Shown in pieces: positions 9,514 to 20,362 of a stretch of DNA of 64,000 nt (position 1 is its first letter; the number at the start of each line of letters is the position of its first letter). The stretch is from Prorocentrum cordatum (lineage: Eukaryota > Sar > Dinophyceae > Prorocentrales > Prorocentraceae), in contig CAUYUJ010015271.1 in NCBI GenBank assembly GCA_963575745.1, positions 240,408 through 304,407 of the forward strand, read 5' to 3'. The position numbers and the translations under genes are program-made. The notes below the pieces were generated by a model. That model was given only the letters and a program-made list of their open reading frames with translations. It was not told where the DNA came from and made no database searches.

Positions 9514-9782
9514 AGGTGAAGGGGTATGATCGAAGTGCAACGGAGAGCCCCCCTACTGGGAAATCAGTTTCGGTGTCGTGTTCGTGCGTGCCGTGCGTGC
9601 GGGCGGGCGAGGCGAAGCTGCGTGGGCGGGCGAGAAATAAGTCTCCTGTAGCTGAGGCGCGGCCGGACCGAAGGTCTCCCTTCCGGCAACCGGTGCCCCG
9701 CGGTGTCCTGCCGGTGTCCCCCTCGGGGGCTGGTGGCGCGCGGTGTCCCGCCGGTGTCCCGCCGGTGTCCCATCGGTGTCCC
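9514..9782. other. Spacer with GGTGTCCCGCC units
   Basis: No gene seen. The end (9690-9782) holds several GCCGGTGTCCC units immediately before the GAT array. Confidence 0.5.
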
Positions 9783-9852
<70 letters not shown>

Positions 9853-9976
9853 GTGATGATGGTGATGATGATGATGTTGATGATGTTGACGATGTCGATG
9901 ACGATGGTGATGGTGGTGATGATAATGGTGTCCCGGTGATGATGGTGATGATGATGGTCGTGATGTTGACGATTGA

Positions 9977-10029
<53 letters not shown>

Positions 10030-10097
10030 CGCTGGCGGTAATGATGATGGCGCCCCGATGATGATGTTGATGATGATGTTGATGATGATGGTGCCCC

Positions 10098-10136
<39 letters not shown>

Positions 10137-10862
10137 CTTGATGATGATGATGTTGATGATGCTGATTATCCTGATGTTGGGGATGATCAGATGATCTGAC
10201 GATGATGATGATGAAGGTGATGATGATGGTGTCCCGGTAATGATGAGTTTAATGATAATGTTGATGATGATGATGATGATGATTGCGCCCCGATGATGAT
10301 GATGATGGTAATCATGATGATGGCGATGATGGTGTCTCGATGATGATGATGATGTTGGTGATGAGGATGCTGAAGTAGTAATGATGGTGATTTTGATGAT
10401 GGTGACCCAATGATGGTGATGCTGATGTAGCTGTTGCTGATGATGATGGTGTCCCGATGATGTTGATGCTGATGAGGGTGATGATGATGATGATGGTGAC
10501 GATGATGGTGGTGTTCCGCTGGTGATGATGATGATGATGCGGGTAATGATGACGTTGCTCATGATGATGGTGTCCCGATGATGATGATGATGTTGATGAT
10601 GTTGTTCATGATCATGATGATGCGATGATGATTGTGATGATGGTGGTGTTCCGATGATGATGATGATGGTGTGCCGATGATGATGATGCTGATGATGCTT
10701 ATGGTGGTGACCATGATGGTGTCCCGATGAGGATGTTGATGATGATGGTGATGATGCTGATGATGTTGCTGATGATGGTGACGAGGTGGTGATGATGATT
10801 GTGTCCCGATGATGTTTTTGATGGTGTTGATGACGTTGACGACGGTGATGTTGATGATGTTG
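9783..10862. repeat. GATGAT trinucleotide array with GTGTCCCGATGATG interruptions
   Basis: More than 1 kb of GAT/ATG triplets, interrupted about every 40-80 bp by GGTGTCCCG or GGCGCCCCG. The interruption phrase also occurs just upstream of the array. Poly-D, poly-M, H-rich and I-rich open frames are artefacts of the triplets. Confidence 0.95.
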
Positions 10863-11130
10863 ATGACGTTGATGGTGGTATCGAGGGCGATATCGATAGT
10901 GAGATCGATAGTTGGACCGAATGTGACATCGATTGTGATATATATATATATATACAGTGAGATTGATAATGAGATCGATTGTTGGATCGATCGTCGAATC
11001 GATTGTGAGATCGATCGAATGAAATGGATCGAGTGCAATCGATTGTGATATCGATCGAGTGACATCGATCGAGCGAGACCGATAGTGATATCGATAGTGA
11101 GATTGATAGTGAGACCGATCGAGTGGGACG
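10863..11130. repeat. GATCGATAGTGA repeats with an AT core
   Basis: Units of 12-18 bp built from ATCGATNGTGAGATCGAT, with a short (AT)n at about 10937-10955. Confidence 0.85.
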
Positions 11131-11185
11131 TTGGTTCCTCCCCCCCGAACCTCCTTATCACCGAAGGGTTGTCGTTTTCGGTGTA

Positions 11186-11294
11186 TATATATATATATAT
11201 ATGCATGTTCATATCTATATACATACCCATATCCATATCCATATCCACCGCCCGCTGGGGCACCAGGACTTCGGTCCCCAGGCGGTGGATGTGG
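11186..11294. repeat. AT microsatellite and CATATCCACCGCC hairpin
   Basis: (TA)n at about 11186-11203 and CATATC repeats, followed by an inverted repeat: CATATCCACCGCC at 11240-11252 against GGCGGTGGATGTGG at 11281-11294. Confidence 0.65.
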
Positions 11295-11489
11295 CTAAAT
11301 TTCCGCCTCGCACCTCCGCCGGGGGGCGCAGGGGACATGAGCCCAGTTGCTGCGGCCCCCCTTTGAGCTGACCCCCCCACCCGTCGTCCGACCAGACAGG
11401 ACCCTGAGCTGCTGCCTCCCAGGGAGGATCGGGTGCGCTCGTTCGTCAGCAAGGCCGGAGGAGGGCCAGCCAAGACAGCTCGGGGGCGT

Positions 11490-11677
11490 CGAGGCGGGGG
11501 CCACTGCAAACGGGGGTCAGTCAGAGCGCCAGATCTTGCAGGATCCTGCAGAGCCAAGGTTTCATTGACCCGGGCTCGGGCGCAGGATCCTGCAGGATCC
11601 TGCAAGATGTTGCAGGATCATGCAAGGCCTGATTGAGCCGGGTTTGTATCGACCCTGGTCAGTAGATTCCCGAACAG
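11490..11677 (+). repeat. Dispersed repeat D, copy 3
   Basis: Contains AAACGGGGGTCAGTCAGAGCG, multiple GCAGGATCCTGCAGG blocks and the terminal GGTCAGTAGATTCCCGAACAG. It lies upstream of the START exon at 12055. Confidence 0.7.
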
Positions 11678-11707
11678 CGTCGGCCTTCCCCAGCGTTTGG
11701 TCGAAGA

Positions 11708-11900
11708 CGGGACATCTGCTTAAATAGAATTTGTCGGGGCTCCGTGGGATTTCTTGGAGCCGCGCTTCGGCCCTGATGGCGGCGCCTCTGGCGCCGCCCA
11801 TGGCGCGCTCCGCGCGCCAGGGAGGGGAGTCCAGCGTAGACCCGAGAAATCCGCGCGGCCCTTCCGAACGTTTTTATGCTTCTGCAGTTTCTGTTTGCTC
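11708..11900. mobile_element. Palindromic element family C, copy 1
   Basis: Left arm ...GGATTTCTTGGAGCCGCGC, centre GGCGGCGCCTCTGGCGCCGC and GCGCGCTCCGCGCGC, right arm GAGAAATCCGCGCGGCCC...CGTTTTTATGCTTCTGCAG. The arms are complementary over most of the length. Four related copies occur at about 12551-12758, 48425-48594, 48872-49065 and 63318-63502. Confidence 0.65.
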
Positions 11901-12054
11901 CATTTGGGCCTTCGGCGGGCTTCTCGTCGCGACGGCTGGGCCCGCGCCGAAACTTGGTAAGGACAGATCCCAGCAGGGTTCCATGGACAGGACCCGGCTC
12001 TGAGCGCCAGTGGACCGGGCCGGCGAGCCGCCGTTGTATCCCGGCCGGCCCCTC

Positions 12055-12171
12055 CTCCGACAAGAGCGCCAACCTCCTGCGGCCCATCAGCCAGGACTCC
12101 GAGGTCGGGCTGGACGTCTCCACCTGCCAGCAGATCGACCTGGGCGGCCTGTGCCCCGCCTGGGCCCAGAG
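12055..12171 (+). CDS. START-domain protein, C-terminal exon B1, first part
   Basis: The frame reads ANLLRPISQDSEVGLDV, then STCQQIDLGGLCPAWAQ, ending with the first two bases of an R codon at 12171. This parallels YLLRP..DGGSLEIAVCHQV, DIGGICPEWAQ at 47964 and matches the late strands and start of the C-terminal helix of START lipid-binding domains. The upstream edge of the exon is uncertain because the frame stays open further left without similarity. It joins 12332 through a 160-bp intron. Confidence 0.65.
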
Positions 12172-12331
12172 GTTTTGGGACGGGGCCAGAGCGATGATGA
12201 ATCCGTCCCAGAGCGTGCCCGAACGCTCTCAGAGAAGGCCGCGGCGCCCGATGCATCCTCAAGAGCCGCTGGACCTCGGGGATTCTCGACCATCCTCGCC
12301 CGATGTTTTCCTCGTCCTGGCTTCGTCTTAG
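12172..12331 (+). other. Predicted 160-bp intron (GT...AG|G)
   Basis: Begins GTTTTGGG and ends CGTCTTAG before G. Removing it joins AG to G to make an R codon and restores one frame, AWAQRFLTRFAVSRAIQWGE. That aligns without a gap to the uninterrupted EWAQDMLTRWTVHRGSQWAT in the paralogue at 48085-48140. The intron is therefore present in one copy and absent from the other. Confidence 0.65.
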
Positions 12332-12575
12332 GTTCCTGACCAGGTTCGCGGTGAGCCGTGCCATCCAGTGGGGGGAGCAGATCCGCAGCCAGTGCCGGTT
12401 GCTGGAGGAGGCGCGCCAGGGGGTCCCCCGCGCAGGGCCCGCGGCCGTGCCGCCTCCCGTCGAGGAGAGCGCCCGTGCCGCAGAGTCCGTGGACCGCCTC
12501 GAGCGAAGCCGAAGCCGCGACCAGGAGCCCATGTCTGGCGAGGAGGTCCGAAGAACAAAACAACGGCATAAGTAA
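12332..12575 (+). CDS. START-domain protein, C-terminal exon B1, second part
   Basis: Continues the C-terminal START helix (FLTRFAVSRAIQWGEQIRSQ, then C and LLEEAR), followed by a P/A/R/S-rich tail ending at a TAA at 12573-12575. The aligned part of the paralogue ends with REHCLERARQRP and its own divergent tail. The tail runs into the arm of palindromic element C2, so the real 3' end may have been altered. Confidence 0.55.
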
Positions 12576-12758
12576 ACATAAACTGTCGGAGGTTCGCGCG
12601 GCTTTCGTGGAGTTGCGCGGGAGCCCCCTCCCTGGCGCGCGGAGCGCGCCAGGTGCGGCGCCAGAGGCGCCGCTGGAGGAGTCCAGCGCCAATCCAAGAA
12701 CTCCGCGCGGAGCGCCAAGAGTTGATGGTTTTGCCGTTTGTTGTTGTCCTTGGAGAGG
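12551..12758. mobile_element. Palindromic element family C, copy 2
   Basis: Arms GAACAAAACAACGGCATAAG...GTCGGAGGTTCGCGCGG and CCGCGCGGAGCGC...GGTTTTGCCGTTTGTTGTT flank a centre of GGCGCGCGGAGCGCGCC and GGCGCCAGAGGCGCC palindromes. It overlaps the predicted end of the START exon. Confidence 0.65.
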
Positions 12759-12932
12759 TGCTGTCCTCCATGCAGGGCCCGAGAAGCCAGGACAGTGCGG
12801 GCCAGGACCTTGAAGCATCCGGCTGGGGAGGACCGAGGCAGGATATAAGATATAAGTATACTGCCCGGGCTCACGGCTGCAGTTCTCCCGGGCGCGCCGG
12901 TGCCCATGCTTTTCAAAGTCCCGGGCTACGGG

Positions 12933-13075
12933 GCCCTGTTTGTTGTTGTTGTTTGTTGCTCCCCCGTGTTGTTGTTGTTATTGTTGTTGTTGGTGGTGGT
13001 GGTGTTGTTGTTGTTGGTGTTGTTGGTGTTGTTGTTGTTGTTGTTGCTGTTGTTGTTGTTGTTGTTGTTGAACTC
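12933..13075. repeat. TTG trinucleotide repeat
   Basis: Interrupted (TTG)n with GGT variants. A second TTG run lies at 13985-14045. Confidence 0.95.
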
Positions 13076-13209
13076 TCATTCTTGAAGAATAATTATTGTT
13101 GATCCCCCCCCACCAGTGCACATTGATTTTTTCGATTGAAGTGCCACCCCCGGGGCTCGCACTTTGTTTTTTCTCAAGGAAAGTCTTCCTGCTCAAACTG
13201 TGCCCCTGC

Positions 13210-13640
13210 CCCCCGGGCTACAACAACAACGGCTCCCGCCTGAGACTTCCTCGATTTTTACTCAGGACCCCGCTCCCGCCTGAGACTTCCGCGCAATTTA
13301 CTCAGGAAAGGCGCTCCCGTCTGAGACTTCCGTGCAATTTACGTGGGAACGGCGCTCCCGCCTGAGACTTCTTCGAATTTTACTCGGGACCCCCGCTCCT
13401 GCTTGACATTTCCGCGCAATTGACTCAGGAACGGCGCTCCCGCTTGAGACTTCCTTGCAATTTAGTGAGGACCCCCGCTCCCGCCTGAGACTTCCGTGCA
13501 ATTTGCTCAGGAACGGCGCTCCCGCTTGAGACTTCCTCGCAACTTAGTCAGGGCCCCCGCTTCCGCCTGAGATTTCCTCACAATGTACTCAGGACTGCGC
13601 TCTCGCGTGCGACGTCCTCACAAACTATTCTGGAATTGCG
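13210..13640 (+). repeat. 44-bp minisatellite (CTCCCGCCTGAGACTTCC)
   Basis: About ten units carrying CGCTCCCGCCTGAGACTTCC followed by GCGCAATTTACTCAGGA. The downstream stretch 13690-13770 is pyrimidine-rich. Confidence 0.9.
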
Positions 13641-13984
13641 TTTCGGCGCTCAGGAACCACGCACGCGCCAAGGACGCCTTCACAACGTGGTATCTTCCCT
13701 CTTCCTTCGTCCTTCCCCCTCCCCTTCCTCCCACTCTCCCTCGTTCTTCCCCTCCTCCTCTTGCAGGGCCCGTGCCAATTCCAATGGCGGGCAGAGAGAT
13801 GTACGCCCCCGAAGGATTGTCCGCCCGTTCCGGTTTGCCCGTACGTCTAAGCCCGCCGGCCCCAGCAAAGAGAAATAATCCCCCCGAAACGGGTGTGATC
13901 GAAGTCGAAGAGGGCGGGCATCGAGGGTGTAGGGCATACGTGTTGAATGACTCGCGGGCAAGTAAGAGCGCACAGCCTTAAAAT

Positions 13985-14215
13985 GGTTGTTGTTGTTGGT
14001 GTTGTTGTTGTTGTTGTTGTTGTTGGTGTTGTTGTTGTTGTTTCGTTTATGTTTATATATTGTTCGATAACGATATGTATATATACATATATATACATAT
14101 ATACATACAAATATATACATACATACCGATCGAATTATAGTCATACCGATTGATCGATATACATTTATATATATGTATATACACATACACACATATATAT
14201 ATATGTGTACATAAA
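13985..14215. repeat. TTG run followed by AT/ATAC-rich tract
   Basis: (TTG)n at 13985-14045, then ATATATACAT/ATACAT simple sequence to about 14215. A TCGATCGATAT phrase near 14145 recalls the array at 10.9 kb. Confidence 0.9.
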
Positions 14216-14257
14216 AAAACTTGTCTAACACATCGAGAATTCAATGTTGCGATAGGC

Positions 14258-14480
14258 CCGGATGGTTTTTCAAGGCATTGTCCCGTGTTGCGGAAGGCCC
14301 GAAAGGTTGTGGAAGGCCCAACCGCGTTTGGCGGAAGGCCCGGACGGTTTGGGAAGGCCCCGCCGTGTGTTGCGGAAGGCCCGGGTGGTATGGGAAAACC
14401 TGGTTCCGCATTGCGGACATTTTGACCGTCTTTTAAGGCCCAGCTGCGTTTTGCGGAAAATCCGGATGTTTTGGGAAGGA
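14258..14480 (+). repeat. TGTTGCGGAAGGCCCGG repeat, locus 1
   Basis: About eight units of 34-38 bp built from GTGTTGCGGAAGGCCCGG and GGTTTGGGAAGGCCC. Related arrays lie at 19905-20362 and 61975-62375. Confidence 0.8.
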
Positions 14481-14814
14481 ACGGAGCGGCTGCGTGCTGC
14501 GGAGGGTCCAGATGGCAATCGTTAAACTGCAAGCCGCGGGCGGTGCAACGCCCGTACTCCGTGGCGCTTGGCGGAGCGTTCTGCGAACCTACCCATACAG
14601 CGTGTGCCGCACTGACGAAACGCGTGGCGCTGAGGAGGAATTCGCCCTCCGCGCGTGTACCACCTCGGCCGGGTGGTTTTGACAGAGGAATAGAACCGTT
14701 AACCTGAAGGTCAGCCGTGGGATCCCCCATGGACTCCCGCATGCCGTGAAGCTGCCACTCGCATGAAAATGCGCTCACGGCGGGCCCCATCGAGCCTTCT
14801 GGACGTGCTGCGCG
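14481..14814. other. No gene seen
   Basis: Non-repetitive spacer with no recognisable exon. Confidence 0.4.
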
Positions 14815-15365
14815 TGCCCCCAGAGCCTTTCACAGGGCCTCAGGGCTTCCCCCGCGCGTTTCAGGGCCTCCCGCGCGCATTCCAAGGCGTTTCCACGGCA
14901 CCCCAAAAGCTCCCATGGCGCTCCCAGGACGCTCCCAAACGCTCCCAAGCGCCCCCAGGCGCTCCCAGGCGCTTCCAGGCGCGTTCCCACGTGCTCTCAG
15001 GCGCTCCCGGGCGGCCCCAGGCGCTCCCTCGCGCCCCAGCGCTCCCAAACGCTCCGAAGCGTTCCCAGGCGCTCCCAGGCGCTCCCACGCGCTCCCACGC
15101 GCTCACAAGCGCTCACAAGCGCACCCAAGCGCTCCGTCCGCATTGCCGTCGGCCCCCCGTGGACTTCTGCGCCTGCAAGCGCCCCCCGCCGCTCGACGGC
15201 GCCTCCATGCGCTCCCAGGCGCTCCCAGGCGCCCCCCGGCGCTCCCAGGCGCTCGCAGGCGTTCGCGCGCGCCCCCCGGCGCCCCCGATCGCTTCCAAGC
15301 GCTTCCGTGCGCCCCCAGGCGTTCGCGCGCGCCCCCTTGCGCCCCCAGGCGCCAGGAGCTGCCGC
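14815..15365 (+). repeat. GCGCTCCCAGGC minisatellite
   Basis: Roughly 50 degenerate 10-bp units GCGCTCCCAG/GCGCCCCCAG. A smaller array of the reverse-complement motif (GCGCTTGGGAGC) lies at 16180-16370. Confidence 0.9.
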
Positions 15366-16179
15366 AGCCACGCCCGCGAATCGTAGCGAAGGGGTGCGGG
15401 CCCGCCGCGAAGTTCGCGCCGATGGCGGCTGCGCCGATGACTGCAATCGCTTCAGCGAGGGCCGAGGGCCACGCCGGCGGGGAAACCCCGCGCCGAGGGC
15501 GAGTGCGATTGTCGCCCGCGTCGCCGTCAGCCCCGCGCAGCGCGCGTCGCTCGCGCAGCCGGGCCCCCGTGGACTTCCGCGCCCGCGGCAGCGCCGCGGC
15601 GTAATCAAAGCCGGAGGCCACGACGACTAGCTTGGCAAGACGAGCTCGTGCGCCTGCGCAGAGCGCTTCGCGCGCGTGCCCAAGCGCACGCACACAGCCC
15701 GTGCCGCTTTGGCCGGCTCGCAACAGCACGTCCGCTCGCGCGCCGAACGCGACGGCCTTGTCCTGATGGGGGGGGTGAGGGTAGAAGCCGCAACCATGGA
15801 AAGGCTTCGCTGCGGGTGGTCTGGGGCGGAAGTGCAACGCGCAGGGCGCGCGCGGCAAGGGCGGCGACCCCCCCGACGCTCGCGGTGAGGGGGGGGTCGC
15901 AGACAGCGCGCGTTTTCTCCGATGCAGGCCCTAAGCGCTGAACCATAAAGTCACGCGCGCCTCGTCGCGGATCCGCTTGCCCGCCACGCAGCCTCGAGGT
16001 CGTCCGCGACGGGCGCGGACTCCAGATGCGTCGCCTGCGGGCTGCCTGAGCGGTCGCCAATGCCAATGCAGCCGTAGGCTGCCCCTTCGGGGAGTCGCGA
16101 TTCACAGCGCTCGAAGCCCGGCAACTTTGGGGCCTTGGGCTGGACCCATGCTTCTCCGACGCGTGGAAACACGCGCGAG
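15366..16179. other. No gene seen
   Basis: GC-rich spacer with long open frames on both strands that are explained by composition. There is no domain-like peptide. Confidence 0.4.
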
Positions 16180-16363
16180 CGCTCGGTCGCGCTTGGGGGC
16201 ACTTGGGAATTCCCAGGGAGCGGTCGGGATCGCCCGGGGGCGCCAGGGAGCGCCGGGGAGTGCTTGGGGGCGCCTAGGAGCGCTGAGCCTGGGGGCGCTT
16301 GGGAGCCCCGGGGAACGCTTGGGAGCGCGCGGGGGCGCTTGGGAGCTCCCTGGGGGCGCTTTG

Positions 16364-16370
<7 letters not shown>
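16180..16370 (-). repeat. GCGCTTGGGAGC minisatellite (inverted relative to 14.8 kb)
   Basis: 10-bp units complementary to those at 14815-15365, about 800 bp further on. Confidence 0.8.
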
Positions 16371-16371
<1 letters not shown>

Positions 16372-16405
<34 letters not shown>

Positions 16406-16455
16406 TTGTGTGTCTGCGCGTGCGTTTGTGCGCGCGCGCGTGCGCGCGCGGGAAT
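16372..16455. repeat. TG microsatellite grading into GCGC
   Basis: (TG)n to about 16403, then TGCGTGCGTTTG and GCGCGCGCG, then a C-run at 16459-16472. Confidence 0.95.
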
Positions 16456-17477
16456 GTGCCCCCCCCCCCCCCGTAAACGCTAAAAGGCCTTCGTGCGGGA
16501 GGTCGCCGGCCTCTCGGCCGGGGGTGGGGAGACGGCGCAAGACTTGCGCCCTTCGGCAAGCATGATCGGGTCGGACACGCGCCCCCCCGCCCGCTGCGGG
16601 CCGAGAAACTTCGAATTCCCAAGCACCTCGTCGCGCGCCAGCTCGCCCGCCGCACATCCGCAACGACGTCCACGAAGGACAAGGGCTTCTCTGAGATGCT
16701 TCAGCAGGTAGCCAGACTGGGTCGCCATGGCAGCCTTGCGCTGCCCCCCCCCCGCAATGGGAAGTCGCGACTCAACGATCACCCCTCCCTGGTCCGCGAC
16801 GAATTCAATGCCCTAGCCCGGCAACGTTTTAGTCCCTGATGGGGCCCATGTTTTTTCCAACACGCAGAAACGCGCGTGGGGGGGCGCCCTCGTCGTTCGT
16901 GGGCGCGCCCGTGAGCTTCTGGGGCGCGCCCAGGAGGTTCTTGCCGAATTCAGGGGCGATCAGGGACGCGCCGGGAGCGCCTGGGGCGGCCCTGGAGACT
17001 TCCGCACGCGCGCGTGCGCGACTCGCCTGTGATCGCCGCGTTGGCCCCCTTTGCCGCGCCACACCATGTGGCCCTCTTGAGATTGGAGCATCTGCGCACG
17101 TGCATTCCAGTCTCGACATGCGCGCGCCAGCGCAGCTGGGCCCGCAAGAGGAGCGCGCAGGCGCGGTTTTGGCGTCGCCAGCGTAAACTCAGCGACTAGG
17201 TCTGATAAGTCGAAGGCTGGCCGGCCGCCAGGAGCGCCAGGGAGCGCCCGGAAGCGCGCGTGCGTGTGCGCGTGGGAATTTGGGGCTCTCCTAAACCCTG
17301 GAAGGCTGTAGTTACGTGTTGGAGGTCGCCAGCCTCTCGGCCGGGGGTGCGGGGATGGCGTAGGGCTTGCGCCCTCCGACGGGCTTGCTCGGGTCGTCGA
17401 GGCGCCCCCCCAATCAAGCTCGCCGAAAGGGGGGGCAGCGTCGCCGCGCGCTGTCGGCAGCCGCGCGCAGAGAAGCC
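16456..17477. other. No gene seen; GGCCTCTCGGCCGGGGGTG repeat pair
   Basis: The phrase GAGGTCGCCGGCCTCTCGG, followed by GGGGGTG and GGCG...GACTTGCGCCCT near 16500, recurs near 17330 as GAGGTCGCCAGCCTCTCGG. The two copies are about 830 bp apart in direct orientation. Nothing coding is recognised. Confidence 0.45.
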
Positions 17478-19875
17478 CTAAACCCTAGAGCCCGAAGACC
17501 CTAAGACCCCAAGACCCCGAGACCCTGAGACCCCAATCCCCTACGCCCCTGAGACCCCACGCCCCTGGGTTCCTTGGGCCCTGTGACCAAAAGGCCCTGA
17601 GACCCGATGACCCGCCCCAAGATCCTCGGGCCCTGAGACCCCGATGCCCTAGGGCCCGATGGCCTGGAGGCCCGAATACCCGAAGACCCGAAGATCCTAC
17701 GACTCGAGCCTGCGACCCTACGACACTGCGGCCCTCGGATTTTAAGGCCATGAATGAAGCCCGAAGATCCGAAGACCATGAGACCCCGTGACCGCAGGGC
17801 CAGAATGCCCGAAGTCCCGACAAACCGATGACCCGAAGATCCGATGGCCCGAAGGCCCTGGGACCCCAGGGCCCGAAGACCCGAATACTTCGAGACCCTG
17901 AAATCCCGAGGCCCCACAGGCCCGAAGACGTTAAGACCCTAGGACCTTGAAGTCTTAAGACCTTCAGACAGTCAGACCCTCAGGCCCTGAGACCTTAAGA
18001 CCTTCGGACCCTGCGACCCGATGACCCGACCCTGAAACCCTAGGCCGCCACGACCCAGCGCCCCCGCGCCCCCGCGGCCCGAAGACCCCGCGACCCTGAG
18101 ACCCGAGGGCCCGAAACCAAGTGCCACAGACGCGAGGGCCCGAAGACCTTGCGACCCGCGGGCCCGAAGACCCTGGGGCCCGAAGGCCCGAAGTCTCGGA
18201 GACCCATTGACGCGGGGCCTTCGGGCCCGAAGACCCCCAGGCCCTAAGACTCCGAGGCGCTAAGGCCCTAGGACCCTGAGGCCCTCCGGCCCGAAGACGT
18301 CGACCCAAAACCCCAAGACTATAGACCCTGAGACCCCGAGGCCCTCAGACCCTCGAGCCCCGGGACCTCCAGAACCGAAGACCCTCGGGCCCCGAGGCCC
18401 TAACTCCTTTCGGCCCCGCGACCCTGAAACCCTGAGACCCCGAGGTCATGCGACCCAAAGACCCGAAAGCCCGAAGACCCGAATGCCCTGATACCCGATG
18501 ACCTTAAGACCCGAAGACCCTGAGACCCCTGAGACCCTCAGACCCCGAGGCCCGAAGACCCCGGGGCCCCAGGGACCTCCAAAACCTGAAGTCCCGAAGA
18601 CCCGATCACCCGAAGACCCCGAGACCCCGAGAGCCTAAGACGCTGAGGCCCTGCGACGCTGAGACCCCGGGGCACTGAGGCCCGAACGCCCTGAGGCCCC
18701 AAGGCCCCATGGCCCCGAGACCTTCGGGCCATCGGGCCCCCGGGCCCTCGGACCCTCGGCCCCTGGGCCCTCGGGCCCTCGGGCCCCAAGGACCTGAGGC
18801 ACGAAAGCCTTGAGACGCCGAGGCCCCCGGGCCCTCGGGCGCTGATCGCCCCGCGGCCCACGGGCCCCAGGGCCCCGAGGCCCTGAGACCGCAGGGCCCC
18901 AAGGCCCTCACGCCCCAATACTTCAAGATCCTAAGAGAGGCCCTAAGGCCCTGGGCCCCCAGGACCCCGAGACCCTAATGCCCTCGCCCCTGAGGCCCCA
19001 AGGCCATGAGTTCCCAATGCCTAAAGACCCGAGGGCGCATAAAAACGCGTTGCTCCACGACCCCGAGACTTTGGGCCCTCGGGCACTGAGACCTTCAGAC
19101 CCTGAGGCCCTAGAGACCTGAAGACCCGTCGACCCTGGGCCCTTGAGACCTCTCAGGCCCGAAGACCCTGAGGCCCTAGGACACGGATGCCCGATGAACC
19201 GACGACCACCATGCCTTGGGGCCTTTTGGCCCTAAAGCTCCAAGCCCTAATGCCCTGAGACCATTGGACCCCAAGGCCTCGAGACCTCAGGCCCTGCGCC
19301 CCTGAGACCCGGAGACCTCGGTGCCTTGAGGCCCCGAGGCCCTGAGGCCTTAAGTCCCCAAGATTTTGATTCCCCGATACATTTACCAAAACCCCAGACC
19401 CGTAGACCCGAAAGCCCGGGGACCCGAATGCCCCCTGACCCAAAGACCCCGAGGCCCTAAGACCCCAAGACCCGAAGAACCTAAGGCCCGCAGACCCTAG
19501 GACACTAGGACCCCATGGCCCCGAGACCCTACCCCCATGCACTCAGACCCTGAAGCCCTGAGACCCACTGGCCCCAAGGCCCTGCCCTGAAACCCTGAGG
19601 CCATAAGGATCTACGGCCCTGAGGCCCTCGAGGCCCTAATGCACCCAGACCATGAGACTCTGAGACCCCCGGACCCTACGACCCCATGACTCCAGGACCC
19701 TCAGACCCTCAGTCCCCAGGACTCTAATATCCCAAGGCCTTAAGGCCCTAAGCCCCTGAGACCCTCGGGCCCTAAGATTCCGAGACCCCAATGCCCTAAG
19801 TCCCTGAGGCTCTAAGACCCTGAATCCATAAGACCTCATGACTATAAAGACCCTCAGGCCCGAGTGGCTTAAGAC
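17478..19875 (+). repeat. 2.4-kb GACCC(C/T)GAGGCCC array
   Basis: Continuous degenerate 9-11 bp units such as AGACCCCGAG, GGCCCGAAG and GGCCCTGAG from 17478 to about 19875. Minus-strand open frames give long strings of GLRALGP-type peptides. These are repeat-driven; no domain, start or termination context supports a gene. Confidence 0.95.
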
Positions 19876-19904
19876 TGTAAGACTCTAGACCGTAAACAAC
19901 GCAG

Positions 19905-20362
19905 GCGGCCAGCCCCCAACGTTGGGAGCCACCATGTTGCGGAAGGCCGGGCGGACAACCCCCCTGCGTTGGGACGTTGCCGTGTTGCGGAAGACCCGTG
20001 TTGCGGAAGACCCGTGTTGCGGAAGGCCCGGCAGGAAGTTTCTTACGTCTGGGGGGCCACCATGTTGCGGAAGGTCCGGCGTAAAACCCCCCTTACGTTG
20101 AGGCGCTACCATGTTGCAGAAAGCCTGGCGACAAGCCGCTTACGGTGTGGGCCCACCATGTTTCGGAAGGCCCCGCGAAAAAACACCCTGCGTTGGAGAA
20201 CCACCATGTTGCGGAAGGCCCGGCGGAAAGCTTCCTACGTTGAAGAATCACCCTGTTGCGGAAGGCCCGGCGGCCTACGTTGGGGAGCCACCATGTTGCG
20301 GAAGGCCTGGCGGACATCCCCCTACGTTGGGGAGCCATCATGTTGCGGAACGCCCGGGCGGT
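19905..20362 (+). repeat. TGTTGCGGAAGGCCCGG repeat, locus 2
   Basis: About nine units of 45-50 bp: GTTGGGGAGCCACCATGTTG and CGGAAGGCCCGGCGG with variable fill. Same core as 14.3 and 62.0 kb. Confidence 0.85.

Noticed and set aside
9249-10061. Plus-strand frame with poly-D and YVYV
   Set aside because: TATG and GAT repeats only.
13680-14231. Minus-strand frame with N/T-rich stretch
   Set aside because: Derived from the TTG and AT repeats; no domain.
17501-19839. Many minus-strand open frames with repeated GLRALGP peptides
   Set aside because: They follow directly from the 10-bp GACCC array; all three frames are equally open, and no start context or domain is present.
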